Source of the DNA: Pelagomonas calceolata
Taxonomy: Eukaryota; Sar; Pelagophyceae; Pelagomonadales; Pelagomonadaceae
DNA length: 64,000 nt
Direction: 5' to 3'
Assembly: GCA_918797485.1 (NCBI GenBank)
Contig: CAKKNE010000004.1
Span: forward strand, 4,774,001-4,838,000
Below, one piece after another: positions 9,669 through 20,000 of this stretch; positions within the stretch are counted from its first letter, which is position 1; each line of letters starts with the position of its first letter. A program made the translations under genes and the position numbers. The notes beneath the pieces were generated by a model. That model was given only the letters and a program-made list of their open reading frames with translations. It made no database searches and was not told the origin of the DNA.

Positions 9669-11120
9669 ATGATGAAGCGCTGGCTGCTCCTCGCCGCGCT
9701 GGCCGCGGCAGAGGACCTGGCCTTCGTCCGCGAGGGCTGCCGCATCTCCATCCATGGTGCCAGAGCCATTTTGAGAGACGGCGCCCGCGAGTGCGATGTA
9801 TGGAACGCGCAAAGTAGTGGCCGCCGCTGCGCGAGCGACCGTGTACTCCTCTGCGAGGTGGGCTTCGCGGGCCAAGAAAATGCCGCGGGGTCGACGCACG
9901 CGGCATTAACAGTAGCGACGGACGCCGCCTACCTCGTGGCGCCAATCCCGGGCGGCCTGCCGCGGTACAAGTACGTCGAGGCGAAGGCCGCCTGGGCCCG
10001 GGCCGCGGGCGTGGCCTACTACCTCGCCTTCGGGCGGGGCACCGCGAAGGCGAACGGCCCGCGCTGCGACGCCGGCGCCGGCGGCCAGACCCTGCACGCC
10101 CTCAAGGCCGCGGGCCTCGGCGTCGTCATGCGCCGCACCGAGTACGAGTCGGTGACGGCGCTCGACGTCGACGCGGTGCCCGCCCTCGACGCCGCGCCCC
10201 CGGAGGCGTGGCTCGCGCTGGACGCCGCGAGCGACGTCTTCGGCGCCTCGAACGTCGGCAAGCCCGTCCTCGTGAACGGCGGCGTGCTGGTCCTGCGGAA
10301 CACGGCCTGGGCGCGCGAGCTCGTCGGGGCGTGGTGGCGCAACCGCTGCGGCCCGGCGGACCAGTACGCGCTGTGGAAGTCGCTCGCCGAGCTCTGGCGC
10401 CGCGACCACCCGAAGTTCCGTCTCTCCGACGGCGTCTTCGCGAACTACGCGAGCGCGCGGGAGCGCTTCCTGCCCGAGGTCGCGCGGCGCATCGCGGACG
10501 GCGCGCTCCCGGCCCGGGGCTGCGCCGCCGACGCCACCTGCGCGGCCCTCTTCAGCGCGTCGGGCTGCCTCGCGGCGCCGCTCGCGCTGCCCAATTTGTA
10601 CGTGACGCCCGTGGCCGGCCCGTTCCGCGCGGCCGACGGGTCCGCCGTCCGGCCCCTCCAGAAGGGCGACCACGCCTGGATGTGCCACTTCGACCGCGTG
10701 TACGAAACGCTAAAGGATTATGACCTGCGCTTCGCGGCGCTCGAGGCCGCGGTCGGCGCGCGCGACGCGGCCCGCGTCCCCGCGCTCGTCGCCCGCGTTC
10801 TGGGAAAGGACGGGGGCGACCGCTTCGACGCGTCCTGCGCGCGCCCGGGCGACGCGCTCCGGCACGCGCTCTACCGCTTCAACGGCGTCGAGCCTGACCG
10901 GGGGCGCACGTGCGCGCTCGCTCTCAACGAGTCGCTGCAATCCCAGTACGCGTACGCGCCCGCGGATAACATAAGATACGCGGGACCGGGCGTGCTCGTC
11001 AAATCCAAATGCGGCACGGCGAAGCGCTACCTGCAGCCCGAGGAGGCCCGGAAGTGCGAGCTCAAGGCCGCGCGCCGGGCCGCGCGCCCGGCCAAGCTGC
11101 GGCGCGACGCCGAGACGGCG
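9471..11120 (+). repeat. tandem gene duplication, copy A
   Basis: From the leader (GTAAGACACTAGGGATGGCA) to about codon 480 of the gene, the sequence repeats almost base for base at 12306-13955. Over 9960-10700 only a handful of substitutions are visible. Identity stops inside the Lys/Arg/Ala-rich linker. Confidence 0.9.
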
Positions 11121-12218
11121 CACGCCTACAACGCGTCGACGCCGCCGACGACAATACTCAAGTCGAACTGCACGCTCCAGCGCTTCCCGCCGATCTACGC
11201 GAATCGCGTGCATTTTTTTTCGTTTGTCGCGGCGGACCTCTACCACCTGCTCGGGCATGCGTTAAGGTACTACCGCCACCTCGGTTTGGATCTGAAGAAC
11301 CAGGGGCGTATCTTTGTACACAACGCGAGCGGGCCAGTTGCTCTGGAGAAGACGCTGGTGTATTTGAGGCGGTACGAGATCCAGTACAAAGTCTCGAACG
11401 AGTGGTCCAGTCAGACGAAGCGCGATGCGGCCAACCAGTTCCTCCTGAGCTTGCCGAACGACGCCTGGCTCGTCTACCCCGATCTGGACGAGTTCTTCGC
11501 CTTTCCCTGCGAAGTGCTCGAGATCATGGACCAGGGAGGGCTGCTCAGTGGCCAGATGGTCGACCGCGTCGCGTACGACTGGCACCTCAACAGTCTGAGA
11601 CCACTACCTAGAGCAGCAAAGATGAACAATCGCTCATCAATCGACTACCAGTTTCCCCGCTCTTGTAGATTGACGGGAGGCTTGCTCGATACGAACGTCA
11701 ACAAGTACACGCTCGTGCCGGCCGTCGACGCGGCGGGAAAGAGACTAAGGTACATCAACGCCCACTCCGTCGCGTGCGGTACGCGTCGTATGCTACGCCA
11801 CGTCCACGCTCAGAAAGCGATGAATTGCGAGGGCGTGACGATCTTCCGCGGACCCGCCGTCGCGCACTTCGGCTTCACGAAGATCACGATCCCCGTCCTA
11901 GAACGGAAGCTGGCCACGTACAAAGCTCTGGCGCGGACTTCCGGCGAACTCCGCCACCGCAACGCCGTCGAGCACTACCGCAAGCTCCGGGACTCGTTCG
12001 AGTACTGCCCTTTAACAAAGTCGTTCCAGTTCACTCGAAAAGCGCGGCGGCTTTTGATGCGGAAGCGCTACTGCGACCCGCTTCCACCCCATCTTGAACG
12101 GAACTACGCGCCGTCTCGATTTTGTTTCGAGCCGACGAAGGCGCCGCGGCCCTCTTTACGAAAATCGACGCCGCGGCCGCGGGCCCTCGTCGAGGACGAC
12201 GACCCGCCCGACGACTAA
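9669..12218 (+). CDS. chimeric glycosyltransferase: GT-A domain plus GT92-like domain
   Basis: I start at 9669 because MMKRWLLLAALAAAEDL there is a signal peptide; an upstream in-frame start at 9534 has no such feature (849 aa from 9669). Residues about 75-420 form a nucleotide-sugar transferase-like domain (TALDVDAVPALDA, VLVNGGVLVLRNTAWARELV, DQYALWKSLAEL). A charged linker follows. Residues about 510-790 are a GT92/GT2-like domain with HFFSFVAADLYHLLGHALRY, WLVYPDLDEFFAFP (about 600) and VAHFGFTKI. The first half is nearly identical to the next gene, but the second half is unrelated to it, so the two are domain-swapped paralogs. Probably Golgi lumenal. Sugars are unknown. Confidence 0.75.
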   Translation: MMKRWLLLAALAAAEDLAFVREGCRISIHGARAILRDGARECDVWNAQSSGRRCASDRVLLCEVGFAGQENAAGSTHAALTVATDAAYLVAPIPGGLPRYKYVEAKAAWARAAGVAYYLAFGRGTAKANGPRCDAGAGGQTLHALKAAGLGVVMRRTEYESVTALDVDAVPALDAAPPEAWLALDAASDVFGASNVGKPVLVNGGVLVLRNTAWARELVGAWWRNRCGPADQYALWKSLAELWRRDHPKFRLSDGVFANYASARERFLPEVARRIADGALPARGCAADATCAALFSASGCLAAPLALPNLYVTPVAGPFRAADGSAVRPLQKGDHAWMCHFDRVYETLKDYDLRFAALEAAVGARDAARVPALVARVLGKDGGDRFDASCARPGDALRHALYRFNGVEPDRGRTCALALNESLQSQYAYAPADNIRYAGPGVLVKSKCGTAKRYLQPEEARKCELKAARRAARPAKLRRDAETAHAYNASTPPTTILKSNCTLQRFPPIYANRVHFFSFVAADLYHLLGHALRYYRHLGLDLKNQGRIFVHNASGPVALEKTLVYLRRYEIQYKVSNEWSSQTKRDAANQFLLSLPNDAWLVYPDLDEFFAFPCEVLEIMDQGGLLSGQMVDRVAYDWHLNSLRPLPRAAKMNNRSSIDYQFPRSCRLTGGLLDTNVNKYTLVPAVDAAGKRLRYINAHSVACGTRRMLRHVHAQKAMNCEGVTIFRGPAVAHFGFTKITIPVLERKLATYKALARTSGELRHRNAVEHYRKLRDSFEYCPLTKSFQFTRKARRLLMRKRYCDPLPPHLERNYAPSRFCFEPTKAPRPSLRKSTPRPRALVEDDDPPDD

Positions 12219-12302
12219 CGTTTTGTGTTTACTCTAGATCGTTGTTCATCTTAGTAGAGAGAGAGTCGCTTGGCGCGCCGGAGATATTGCTCCGATAATG
12301 AC

Positions 12303-12320
12303 CTAGCTGTAAGACACTAG
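12303..12320 (+). promoter_or_regulatory. shortened CTAGC...GACACTAG motif
   Basis: CTAGCTGTAAGACACTAG, about 170 bp upstream of the ATG at 12489. It is the duplicated copy of the motif at 9466 with the CGGTC step lost. Confidence 0.45.
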
Positions 12321-13955
12321 GGATGGCAAGCAATCTATTTTTTGTGGCACTGCTTGACCAGGCTGCCCTTGTGCGTCACCGCTCGACGTCTCATCACTGG
12401 GCAGCGTTTGAAAACAAGCGATTGCGGCGCCGTGCAAAAGCAGGCGCACTGCATCGCGCATATTCGTAACGATGCTGCGCCATCAGTCATGATGAAGCGC
12501 TGGCTCCTCCTCGCCGCCGCGCGGGCCGCGGCAGAGGACCTGGCCTTCGTCCGCGAGGGCTGCCGCATCTCCATCCATCATGGTGCCAAAGCCATTTTGA
12601 GAGACGGCGCCCGCGAGTGCGACCTGTGGAACGCGCAAAGTAGTGGACGCCGCTGCGCGAGCGACCGCGTGTTGCTCTGCGAGGTGGTTTTCGCCGATCA
12701 GAAAGCGGCGGCGTCGACGCACGCGGCATTAACAGTAGCGACGGACGCCGCCTACCTCGTGGCGCCAATCCCGGGCGGCCTGCCGCGGTACAAGTACGTC
12801 GAGGCGAAGGCCGCCTGGGCCCGGGCCGCGGGCGTGGCCTACTACCTCGCCTTCGGGCGGGGCACCGCGAAGGCGAACGGCCCGCGCTGCGACGCCGGCG
12901 CCGGCGGCCAGACCCTGCACGCCCTCAAGGCCGCGGGCCTCGGCGTCGTCATGCGCCGCACCGAGTACGAGTCGGTGACGGCGCTCGACGTCGACGCGGT
13001 GCCCGCCCTCGACGCCGCGCCCCCGGAGGCGTGGCTCGCGCTGGACGCCGCGAGCGACGTCTTCGGCGCCTCGAACGTCGGCAAGCCCGTCCTCGTGAAC
13101 GGCGGCGTGCTGGTCCTGCGGAACACGGCCTGGGCGCGCGAGCTCGTCGGGGCGTGGTGGCGCAACCGCTGCGGCCCGGCGGACCAGTACGCGCTGTGGA
13201 AGTCGCTCGCCGAGCTCTGGCGCCGCGACCATCCGAAGTTCCGTCTCTCCGACGGCGTCTTCGCGAACTACGCGAGCGCGCGGGAGCGCTTCCTGCCCGA
13301 GGTCGCGCGGCGCATCGCGGACGGCGCGCTCCCGGCCCGGGGCTGCGCCGCCGACGCCACCTGCGCGGCCCTCTTCAGCGCGTCGGGCTGCCTCGCGGCG
13401 CCGCTCGCGCTGCCCCATTTGTACGTGACGCCCGTGGCCGGCCCGTTCCGCGCGGCCGACGGGTCCGCCGTCCGGCCCCTCCAGAAGGGCGACTACGCCT
13501 GGATGTGCCACTTCGACCGCGTGTACGAAACGCTAAAGGATTATGACTTGCACTTCTCGGCGCTCGAGGCCGCGGTCGGCGCGCGCGACGCGGCCCGCGT
13601 CCCGGCGCTCGTGGCCCGCGTTCTGGGAAGCGACGGGGGCGACCGCTTCGACGCGTCCTGCGCGCGCCCGGGCGACGCGCTCCGGCACGCGCTCTACCGC
13701 TTCAACGGCGTCGAGCCTGACCGGGGGCGCACGTGCGCGCTCGCTCTCAACGAGTCGCTGCAATCCCAGTACGCGTACGCGCCGGCGGATAACATATACG
13801 CGGGCTCGGGCGTGCTCGTCAAATCCGAATGCGGCACGGCGAAGCGCTACCTGCAGCCCGAGGAGGCCCGGCGGAAGTGCGAGCTCGCCGCGCGCAAGGC
13901 CGCGCGCCGGGCCGCGCGCATGGCCAAGCTGCGGCGCGACGCCGAGACGGCGGCG
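12306..13955 (+). repeat. tandem gene duplication, copy B
   Basis: Counterpart of 9471-11120, with a shorter leader (the stretch AGAATGCCTCACAG is missing) and small insertions in the Lys/Arg linker. It ends where the C-terminal domains diverge. Confidence 0.9.
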
Positions 13956-15497
13956 CGGCACGCGGAGGTGGGCGTCGCCGAGTTCGGGATGGCCGCCGTC
14001 CAGGCTGCATTCACAAGAGGACGGTGGAGGAAGCCGCCGAGCGCACCCGTCGACTACGACCGAGCGAGCCCCTATCAAGCCCATAGGAATGAAACGTACG
14101 ACTGGGACGCCGCGAAACGTAGAGTTATGGACCACGCGATGCGGGATGTGGCACGCTATTCTATAGACGAGTCCCATAAGAGCACGAAACTAGCGTTACG
14201 AAGCGCCCTCCTGGACAAGACGCACGCCATATGGATCTTGCAAGGTAGATTATTTGTCCACAAGGCGTATCTGGGCGAGATGAAGCGCGAACTGCATCTG
14301 CGGTTCATGAATTCAGTTTTGGGGAAGAAGAGCGACCTGATAAAGAACGTCGTATATACGTTCGACGAGGGCGCGAGTGGCCCCAGTCACGAATGCGACC
14401 CGCACCTGCCGAAGCTCGTGATAGCCAAGAAGAACGGCGAAAAACAATGTGGGGTTTTGGTGCCGAATCCGTACTTCGGGGACCTGTATCGAAACTGGGA
14501 GCGGGAGCGGTCAGCGCTTGTGTCTTTGGGTAGAAGACGAAAGTGGGAGAATCGGCGGCCCCAGTTGTTTTGGCGGGGCAAGATTCGAGGTCGGGAGGCC
14601 GTGATTAATAAGGAGCGAGATTGTGCGAGAGAAGCGGGGAACTACGCGCGGTTGCAGGCGGCTTCATTAACCACGCACGACTCCAAGAAATTTGACGTGC
14701 GCACGAATACGTGTCGACCGCGGCCGATCCGGTCTTTATCTCAAGACTTGTGTCGGAAGGTCTTACCGCAGAACGACGACTTAGCTAAAATACGAGATTC
14801 GGGTTGTAGGGCGGTCCAGGGGCGGTTCATGAACCATGGGAAGTTCAACGCGTTCCAGTTCCTGCTGGATCTGCCTGGTAGCACGACGGGGAGCTATTCG
14901 AGGAACTTAAACCACCTCTGGCTGCTGGGGGCCGTCGTCGTCTTCTGGGCCGGGCCGCTCCTAGAGCCGGGCGGCGCGCTGCAGTGGTACTCGGCCGGGT
15001 TGAGGGACGGGCGGACGCACGTGACCGTCAACGTGTCCACCGCCAAGGCGACGCTCGACGCCATCACCGACCATGTAGATTGGCGCAATGAATTGTTAGA
15101 GAACTCGCGAGGAGTTGCTGATAATCTATTATGTGGCGAGTGCATGGGCAGCTACGTCGCGACCGTCTTAACGTCATTGAGGCAGCGCCTGCCCCTTCTG
15201 GATTCTGCGTTGAACCAGCGGACGCACCATACCGCGAACGCGACGCTCGCCGAATTGTTATCAAGAGAGAACTGCGCGCGGCACTTGGCGGCCGGGTTGG
15301 TCGAGGTCGTGCGCGGGACGCCCCGGAACCGGCGCGAGCCGGGCTGGCCGATCACGTGGCGGACCGCCGCGACGGGCGCCGCGGCCTGCGATTTGTTGGG
15401 AGCGCTGGCGGCGCCGTTCCGCGACCCGAAGATGAGTGCGGCGGGCCGGCGCGGCGGGGCGCGCGTCCGGGAGCGCGTGCTCCTTGCTTCGGTTTAA
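12489..15497 (+). CDS. chimeric glycosyltransferase: GT-A domain plus GT90/CAP10 domain
   Basis: 1002 residues from the signal-peptide Met at 12489. The first 480 residues repeat the previous gene's GT-A-like domain. After the basic linker (ARKAARRAARMAKLRRD) comes a GT90/CAP10 domain at about 580-870: LFVHKAYLGEMKREL, KQCGVLVPNPYFG, RRPQLFWRGKIRG, FNAFQFLLDLPGSTTGSYSR, LNHLWLLGAVVVFWAGP. These mirror the stand-alone GT90 protein at 1919-3559. One polypeptide therefore holds two transferase domains, which could add successive sugars, by analogy with bifunctional polysaccharide synthases; that is inference. It ends 52 bp from the convergent gene at 15550. Confidence 0.8.
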   Translation: MMKRWLLLAAARAAAEDLAFVREGCRISIHHGAKAILRDGARECDLWNAQSSGRRCASDRVLLCEVVFADQKAAASTHAALTVATDAAYLVAPIPGGLPRYKYVEAKAAWARAAGVAYYLAFGRGTAKANGPRCDAGAGGQTLHALKAAGLGVVMRRTEYESVTALDVDAVPALDAAPPEAWLALDAASDVFGASNVGKPVLVNGGVLVLRNTAWARELVGAWWRNRCGPADQYALWKSLAELWRRDHPKFRLSDGVFANYASARERFLPEVARRIADGALPARGCAADATCAALFSASGCLAAPLALPHLYVTPVAGPFRAADGSAVRPLQKGDYAWMCHFDRVYETLKDYDLHFSALEAAVGARDAARVPALVARVLGSDGGDRFDASCARPGDALRHALYRFNGVEPDRGRTCALALNESLQSQYAYAPADNIYAGSGVLVKSECGTAKRYLQPEEARRKCELAARKAARRAARMAKLRRDAETAARHAEVGVAEFGMAAVQAAFTRGRWRKPPSAPVDYDRASPYQAHRNETYDWDAAKRRVMDHAMRDVARYSIDESHKSTKLALRSALLDKTHAIWILQGRLFVHKAYLGEMKRELHLRFMNSVLGKKSDLIKNVVYTFDEGASGPSHECDPHLPKLVIAKKNGEKQCGVLVPNPYFGDLYRNWERERSALVSLGRRRKWENRRPQLFWRGKIRGREAVINKERDCAREAGNYARLQAASLTTHDSKKFDVRTNTCRPRPIRSLSQDLCRKVLPQNDDLAKIRDSGCRAVQGRFMNHGKFNAFQFLLDLPGSTTGSYSRNLNHLWLLGAVVVFWAGPLLEPGGALQWYSAGLRDGRTHVTVNVSTAKATLDAITDHVDWRNELLENSRGVADNLLCGECMGSYVATVLTSLRQRLPLLDSALNQRTHHTANATLAELLSRENCARHLAAGLVEVVRGTPRNRREPGWPITWRTAATGAAACDLLGALAAPFRDPKMSAAGRRGGARVRERVLLASV

Positions 15498-15549
15498 TTG
15501 TCTTTTGTGGTTTATCGGGTGCGCTCTCTTCACAAACTCACAACTTAGT

Positions 15550-16380
15550 CTACAAGCAGCGCACGACGTGGCGCCAGAGGCCCTCCTCGAAGTCCGCGTC
15601 GAGGACGCGCAACCAGAGCGAGCCAGGAGCCTTGGCCCTGTCCTTCTTGACCAGCGCCTTCAGCAGAACGAGGGACCGGCGTCGCTTCCAGGCGGTCGAG
15701 AAGTAGCACGCGATTGGCACCAGCGTCGCGCCGCCATACACGTCAATGGCCTCCATGTTCGGGCTCCGCCAATCGACCCACGGCGCTAAGACCGTCCGCA
15801 GCGCCACGAATCCGACGAGAGGCGCCCCGTCAGTGCTCATCTCGTCGGGCGGGCCCCACGGAATGATGGTGCCATGCGAGCCGAAAACGATTGCACGGCC
15901 TTGGCTCGTTTGGAAGGTAATTTCTGACGTAAATTCTATCGCCGTCGAGCTGCACTTCACGGCGACGATGGACTCGCCGGCTGCGAGCGTCTCCGTCTGC
16001 TCCCGAAAGGTCTGCGGATCGCGGCCGCGCCGCGCCGCATCGTCGGCCGCATCCGGCGCGTCGGGTATGAACGCGTCGCTGCCGCGGTAGCGGAAGGCCA
16101 GGCTGGTAATCACGGGCTCGCCGCTTTCCCCAACATTGTCGATGAGCCAGGCGCGGACCGCCGTGATCGGCCGCTCGCTGTCAAAGCACAGGCGTGCCGT
16201 TTGATGAATGCATCCCGGCTGGGAACCCATCGGCGTCAGCCTCTCTTTCACCGCGCGGCGCACCACCGTGCCCTTGTCCACCTCCTCGGTGAGCCAAGGC
16301 TTGTCCTCGACTGGGATGGGAGGCACAGGACCAAGGCCCTCGGAGATGTGGCTGGCCATGAGCATTTGCATCATGGACAT
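15550..16380 (-). CDS. unassigned protein, possible jacalin-like beta-prism
   Basis: 276 residues, no signal peptide. The middle alternates short beta-strand-like blocks: ITAVRAWLIDNVGESGEPVI, SLAFRYRGSDAF, LAAGESIVAVKCSS, SEITFQTSQGRAIVFGSHG, LVGFVALRTVLAPW. The order (surface loop, YRG, GE-I-V-V, TSQGR-FG, GF-AL) recalls jacalin-type beta-prism lectins, which bind carbohydrates and would fit the surrounding glycan genes. The match is weak and from motif order only. The C-terminus (RRRSLVLLKALVKKDRAK) is basic. Confidence 0.4.
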   Translation of the reverse strand: MSMMQMLMASHISEGLGPVPPIPVEDKPWLTEEVDKGTVVRRAVKERLTPMGSQPGCIHQTARLCFDSERPITAVRAWLIDNVGESGEPVITSLAFRYRGSDAFIPDAPDAADDAARRGRDPQTFREQTETLAAGESIVAVKCSSTAIEFTSEITFQTSQGRAIVFGSHGTIIPWGPPDEMSTDGAPLVGFVALRTVLAPWVDWRSPNMEAIDVYGGATLVPIACYFSTAWKRRRSLVLLKALVKKDRAKAPGSLWLRVLDADFEEGLWRHVVRCL

Positions 16381-16424
16381 AGTGGCGGATCAATGCGCGT
16401 AAAAAATGCACAAGGCCCAACCGA

Positions 16425-16448
16425 GCTAGCGGCCTGTAAAGACACTAG
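16425..16448 (+). promoter_or_regulatory. GCTAGCG...GACACTAG motif, orphan orientation
   Basis: GCTAGCGGCC then TGTAAAGACACTAG, with one extra A. It points away from the nearest start (16380, minus strand), and no convincing plus-strand gene follows. It is the clearest exception to the orientation rule. Confidence 0.4.
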
Positions 16449-16544
16449 CCCTTCTGCGGGAGGGGTACGGGGGACCCCGCGACGTAACTAACCTGAGCCT
16501 TCTACCTTCCGTGTCTCGCTTACTTGTAGTAACTTTATGATACC

Positions 16545-16973
16545 TTAGGAAAAGTCGTCGGAGTAGTCCGAATCCGAGTCGCCGCGCTTCTTCCGCCGGC
16601 GCCGCGGCGGCGAGTCGTCCTTCTTCTCCTCGGACGGCTCGGGCTCCTTGCCCTCGCACATCCGCCTATCTTCGGCCGCGGGCACGTCGTCGGGGTACAT
16701 CTCCACCCGCGCCGCCACTGCCTCAAGCTCTAGAGCTGCGCGGCTTGCAACACACTGCCCGTGCCGCGTTCTCCGACTCGTCCGCGACGTCTCAGGGCTC
16801 CGCCGGAGGAGGACCTCGCCGCGGGCGCCGCCGCGAGTGCATGACATCCCAGTCGAGGCGACGGCGTGGCGGTGGAGGCCCCCAGTCTTAGGCGCAAGTA
16901 TGTATATATACCTTGTATGAATAACACGGCTACGTCGACGGGACGAGCGCCGGCCACCGCGTCCGCACCGCAT
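16545..16973 (-). CDS. doubtful small gene with acidic/basic tail
   Basis: An open frame of 142 residues whose last 55 look protein-like: AARVEMYPDDVPAAEDRRMC, then alternating acidic and basic runs ending SDSDYSDDFS. The upstream 85 residues are Arg-rich and resemble noise, so the real start may be a later Met or an upstream exon. No family recognised. The rest of 16450-17064 shows nothing else. Confidence 0.3.
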   Translation of the reverse strand: MRCGRGGRRSSRRRSRVIHTRYIYILAPKTGGLHRHAVASTGMSCTRGGARGEVLLRRSPETSRTSRRTRHGQCVASRAALELEAVAARVEMYPDDVPAAEDRRMCEGKEPEPSEEKKDDSPPRRRRKKRGDSDSDYSDDFS

Positions 16974-17064
16974 CGACGGCCTCGGCAGGCGACGCCGCCT
17001 CGACTGGTCTCCGAAGGCGGCGTCGTTGTTAAGTATTTATCAGTTCACAAAAATTACCACAATA

Positions 17065-20000
17065 TCACGCCCGCCGTCGATGCGACTTCTCGAACTGGTC
17101 GAGGCGGTCCAGGAGCTCAGCGAAGGACGGGCGGTCCTCGGGCAGCGTTTGGTTCGCGAGGCGTATCAAGCTCCGCAAAAAGTCCCCCGCGGCCGGATCC
17201 TCGGCCCTGGCCGCGATGCCGGGCAGGAGCCACGGGCGGTTCGCCACGTCGAAGACGTGCGTCTTCTCGGACAGCCGCATGCACGTACCGGCGAGGCATT
17301 TCCCCCCCGCCTCCGGCGCGGCGCGCGCCCCGGGCTCGCATGCGTGGTCCGGGTCGCTGCACGAGTGCGAGTAGTGCGTGCGCGGGCAGTCGGCGTCCCG
17401 AGCACACTTTACCACGGAGTCGGCCTGCAGCTGCGAGACCTTCGACCATTCACGAACCGCGGCCCGGGCGACGGGCGACGTGGCCAGGGCCCGCGGCCCG
17501 TCCACCAGGTACACGTCACCGTCGTCGGTAAGCGTGAACTGGTGGTCCTTGAAGTCGTCGAGGAACCAGCCGGCCGACGCCCAGCTCCAAAAGCAGGCGA
17601 GCAGCGACCGCGCCAGTCGGAGCGGGCGCTTCTGGGCCCATGTCGCGAACCTCCGGGCGCCGGTTCGTAAAGGCGGCACTTCGGCAGAAATGGGCTCGCC
17701 GCCGTCGACGGTGGCGTACGTGAGCCGCGACGCCTCCCACCACGCCCCGAGGAGCTCGGGGACGCCCGGCCGCCCGCGCAGGGACTCGAGATATACCAAT
17801 TCCATGTACAACGTCGTACCGCCGCCGTCGCCGGACTTGCGGTTCTGCTTGACGATTACGGGCCTTCCGTCGACGCGCGCGCGGTAGACGACCTTGGCCT
17901 TCGAAGCGTGGCCTATTTGTTTCCACGGGGCCGACACATTTTGTATCCTCCACGGCGCCGGCGTCTCGCGCGCCCGGAAGAAACGGTCGATCGCCGCCGT
18001 GGGGGCCGACACATTTTGTGCAGGCCACGTCGCCAATGTCCCGCGCGCCCGGAAGAAGCCGCCCTGACGAAACGCGGGCTTCGACCGGGCGGCGGCGTAG
18101 ACCTCGGCGTGGCACCAGCTGTCCTCGAGGACGCGCGCTCGTAGTGATGGCGCCACGGCCAGGTCGCCGACGGGCTTCACGGTGGCGACTCGCGGCGCCT
18201 CGACGTCGTAGAGGCCGTGCAACACCGCCGCGAGGTCGCGCAGGCCGCCCGTCGCCAGGGACGCAGCGTCTACGATTAAATCGAACTCGTCGAGGTTGCG
18301 GAGCGCGCGGTCGCACTGGCTCCGCGTGATCGCGGAGCCGGGGACGAACTGCAGCCCGGCGAGCCGCTGCACGTGGCGCTGGACGCCGTGCGGGAACGAC
18401 GCGTTGACGAACGCGTCGGGGTCGTCCGCGCGGCCGCCGTCGACGTACAAGGACTCCACGACGCGCCACGCGTCCTCGACGACCGTGAACGCGAAGACCT
18501 TCGGCGGCAACGCCTGGTGCACGCGCGTGACGTTGAAGGGAAATTCGCCATCCAGAATATCGAGGGACCCGGAGTCCTCCGCGTCCTCTGCCGTGAGCGG
18601 CCCGTACTTGTTCTTCGTGCGATCCACGACCTCTTCGCCGAGGTGCGCGGGTACGGGCACGTCCTTGCCGTGGCCGTCGACCTGGGACTGCCAGCACGCC
18701 AGGCCCCGGTCGTCGCAGAGCCGCTGGACCACGCCGTCCACGAGGACGCCGCCGGCGTGGCCGAGGTCCGTGAAGGACACCGACGCGTAGTCCCAGAAGG
18801 CCTTGCGGCGCCGCTTGTTGCTCTGAATCACCTCCGACTCGTACAAGCACGCCTTCGGGCCCAGCTTGAACGGCACGGGCGCCTTCACGAACGCGTCGAT
18901 GCGGTCCACGAGCTCCCGGAAGGACGGTCGGTCGTCCGGCCGGCCGCGCCCCGCGAGGCGAATCAAGCTCCGCAGGAACTCCCCCGCGGCCGGGTCCGCG
19001 GCCTTGGCCGCTATGTAAGGCAACAACCAAGGTCGATTGGCGACGTCGTAGACGTGCGTCTTCTCCGAGAGCGGCACGCAGTGGTGGAGGTGGTGGTGCT
19101 GCGAGTGCTGCGGGCCCTGCTGGTAATGCGTGTTGTGGCACTTCCCGCGCGCCTCCGGCGCGCCGCGCGTCCCGGGCGCGCACGTGCCGGCGCCGCGGCA
19201 TGAATGGCTCTCCTTCGTGAAGGGGCAGTCCGCGTCCCTCTTACATTTATGCTTCGCCCCGTCCAGGGCGCCGTGGTCACCCTTCGAGCCGTGATCAACC
19301 TTCTTGCCCCAAGCTTCATGGATGGCCCGCCCGAGGGGCCGGTCCGGCGCGACCTTCGGGCCGTCGACCATGAAGACCGTGCCATGTGCATCCATCGTGA
19401 ACTGTTGGGCTTTGAGGTCGTCCTGCAAGAAATCCAAAGCCCAAGAGCCGAAGCACTCCAGGATGGACCTCGCCAGCGCCAGCGGCTGGTTTCGCGCGCG
19501 CGCGTCGAAGGCAGCCGTCATGACGTTCGGGGCCGTGCCGACGCCCGAGGGCCCCTCGCCAATGGCCTCGCCGCCGTCCGCGACGACGAGCACGACGTGC
19601 GGCCCGTCCCACCACGCGCCCAGCAGCTCGGGGATGCCCGGTCGGCCGCGGAGCGCCTCGAGGTACACCATCTCCAGGTACAGCACGCCGCCCCCCTGGT
19701 CGTGTCTCGCGTCGCCCGTCCATCCATCCTTTCGCATCTTCCGGCCCTTCACTATCACCGATTTACCATTCACGGTGGCTCGATACACGGTCTTGGACTT
19801 GCTCGACGCACCGATCTCGTGCCACGGCCGCGGCACGTCGTCGGGCTTGGCGACGGTCCAGGCTTTGGGCGCGTAGCTCTCGTTGTTCTGGTGGATCTGG
19901 AACCAGCGGTCGATCGCCGCCGTGGCTGCCGACACATTTTGTGCAGGCCTCGTCGCCAGCATCCCGCGGTCGATCGCCGCCGTGGGGCCGCCCCGACGAA

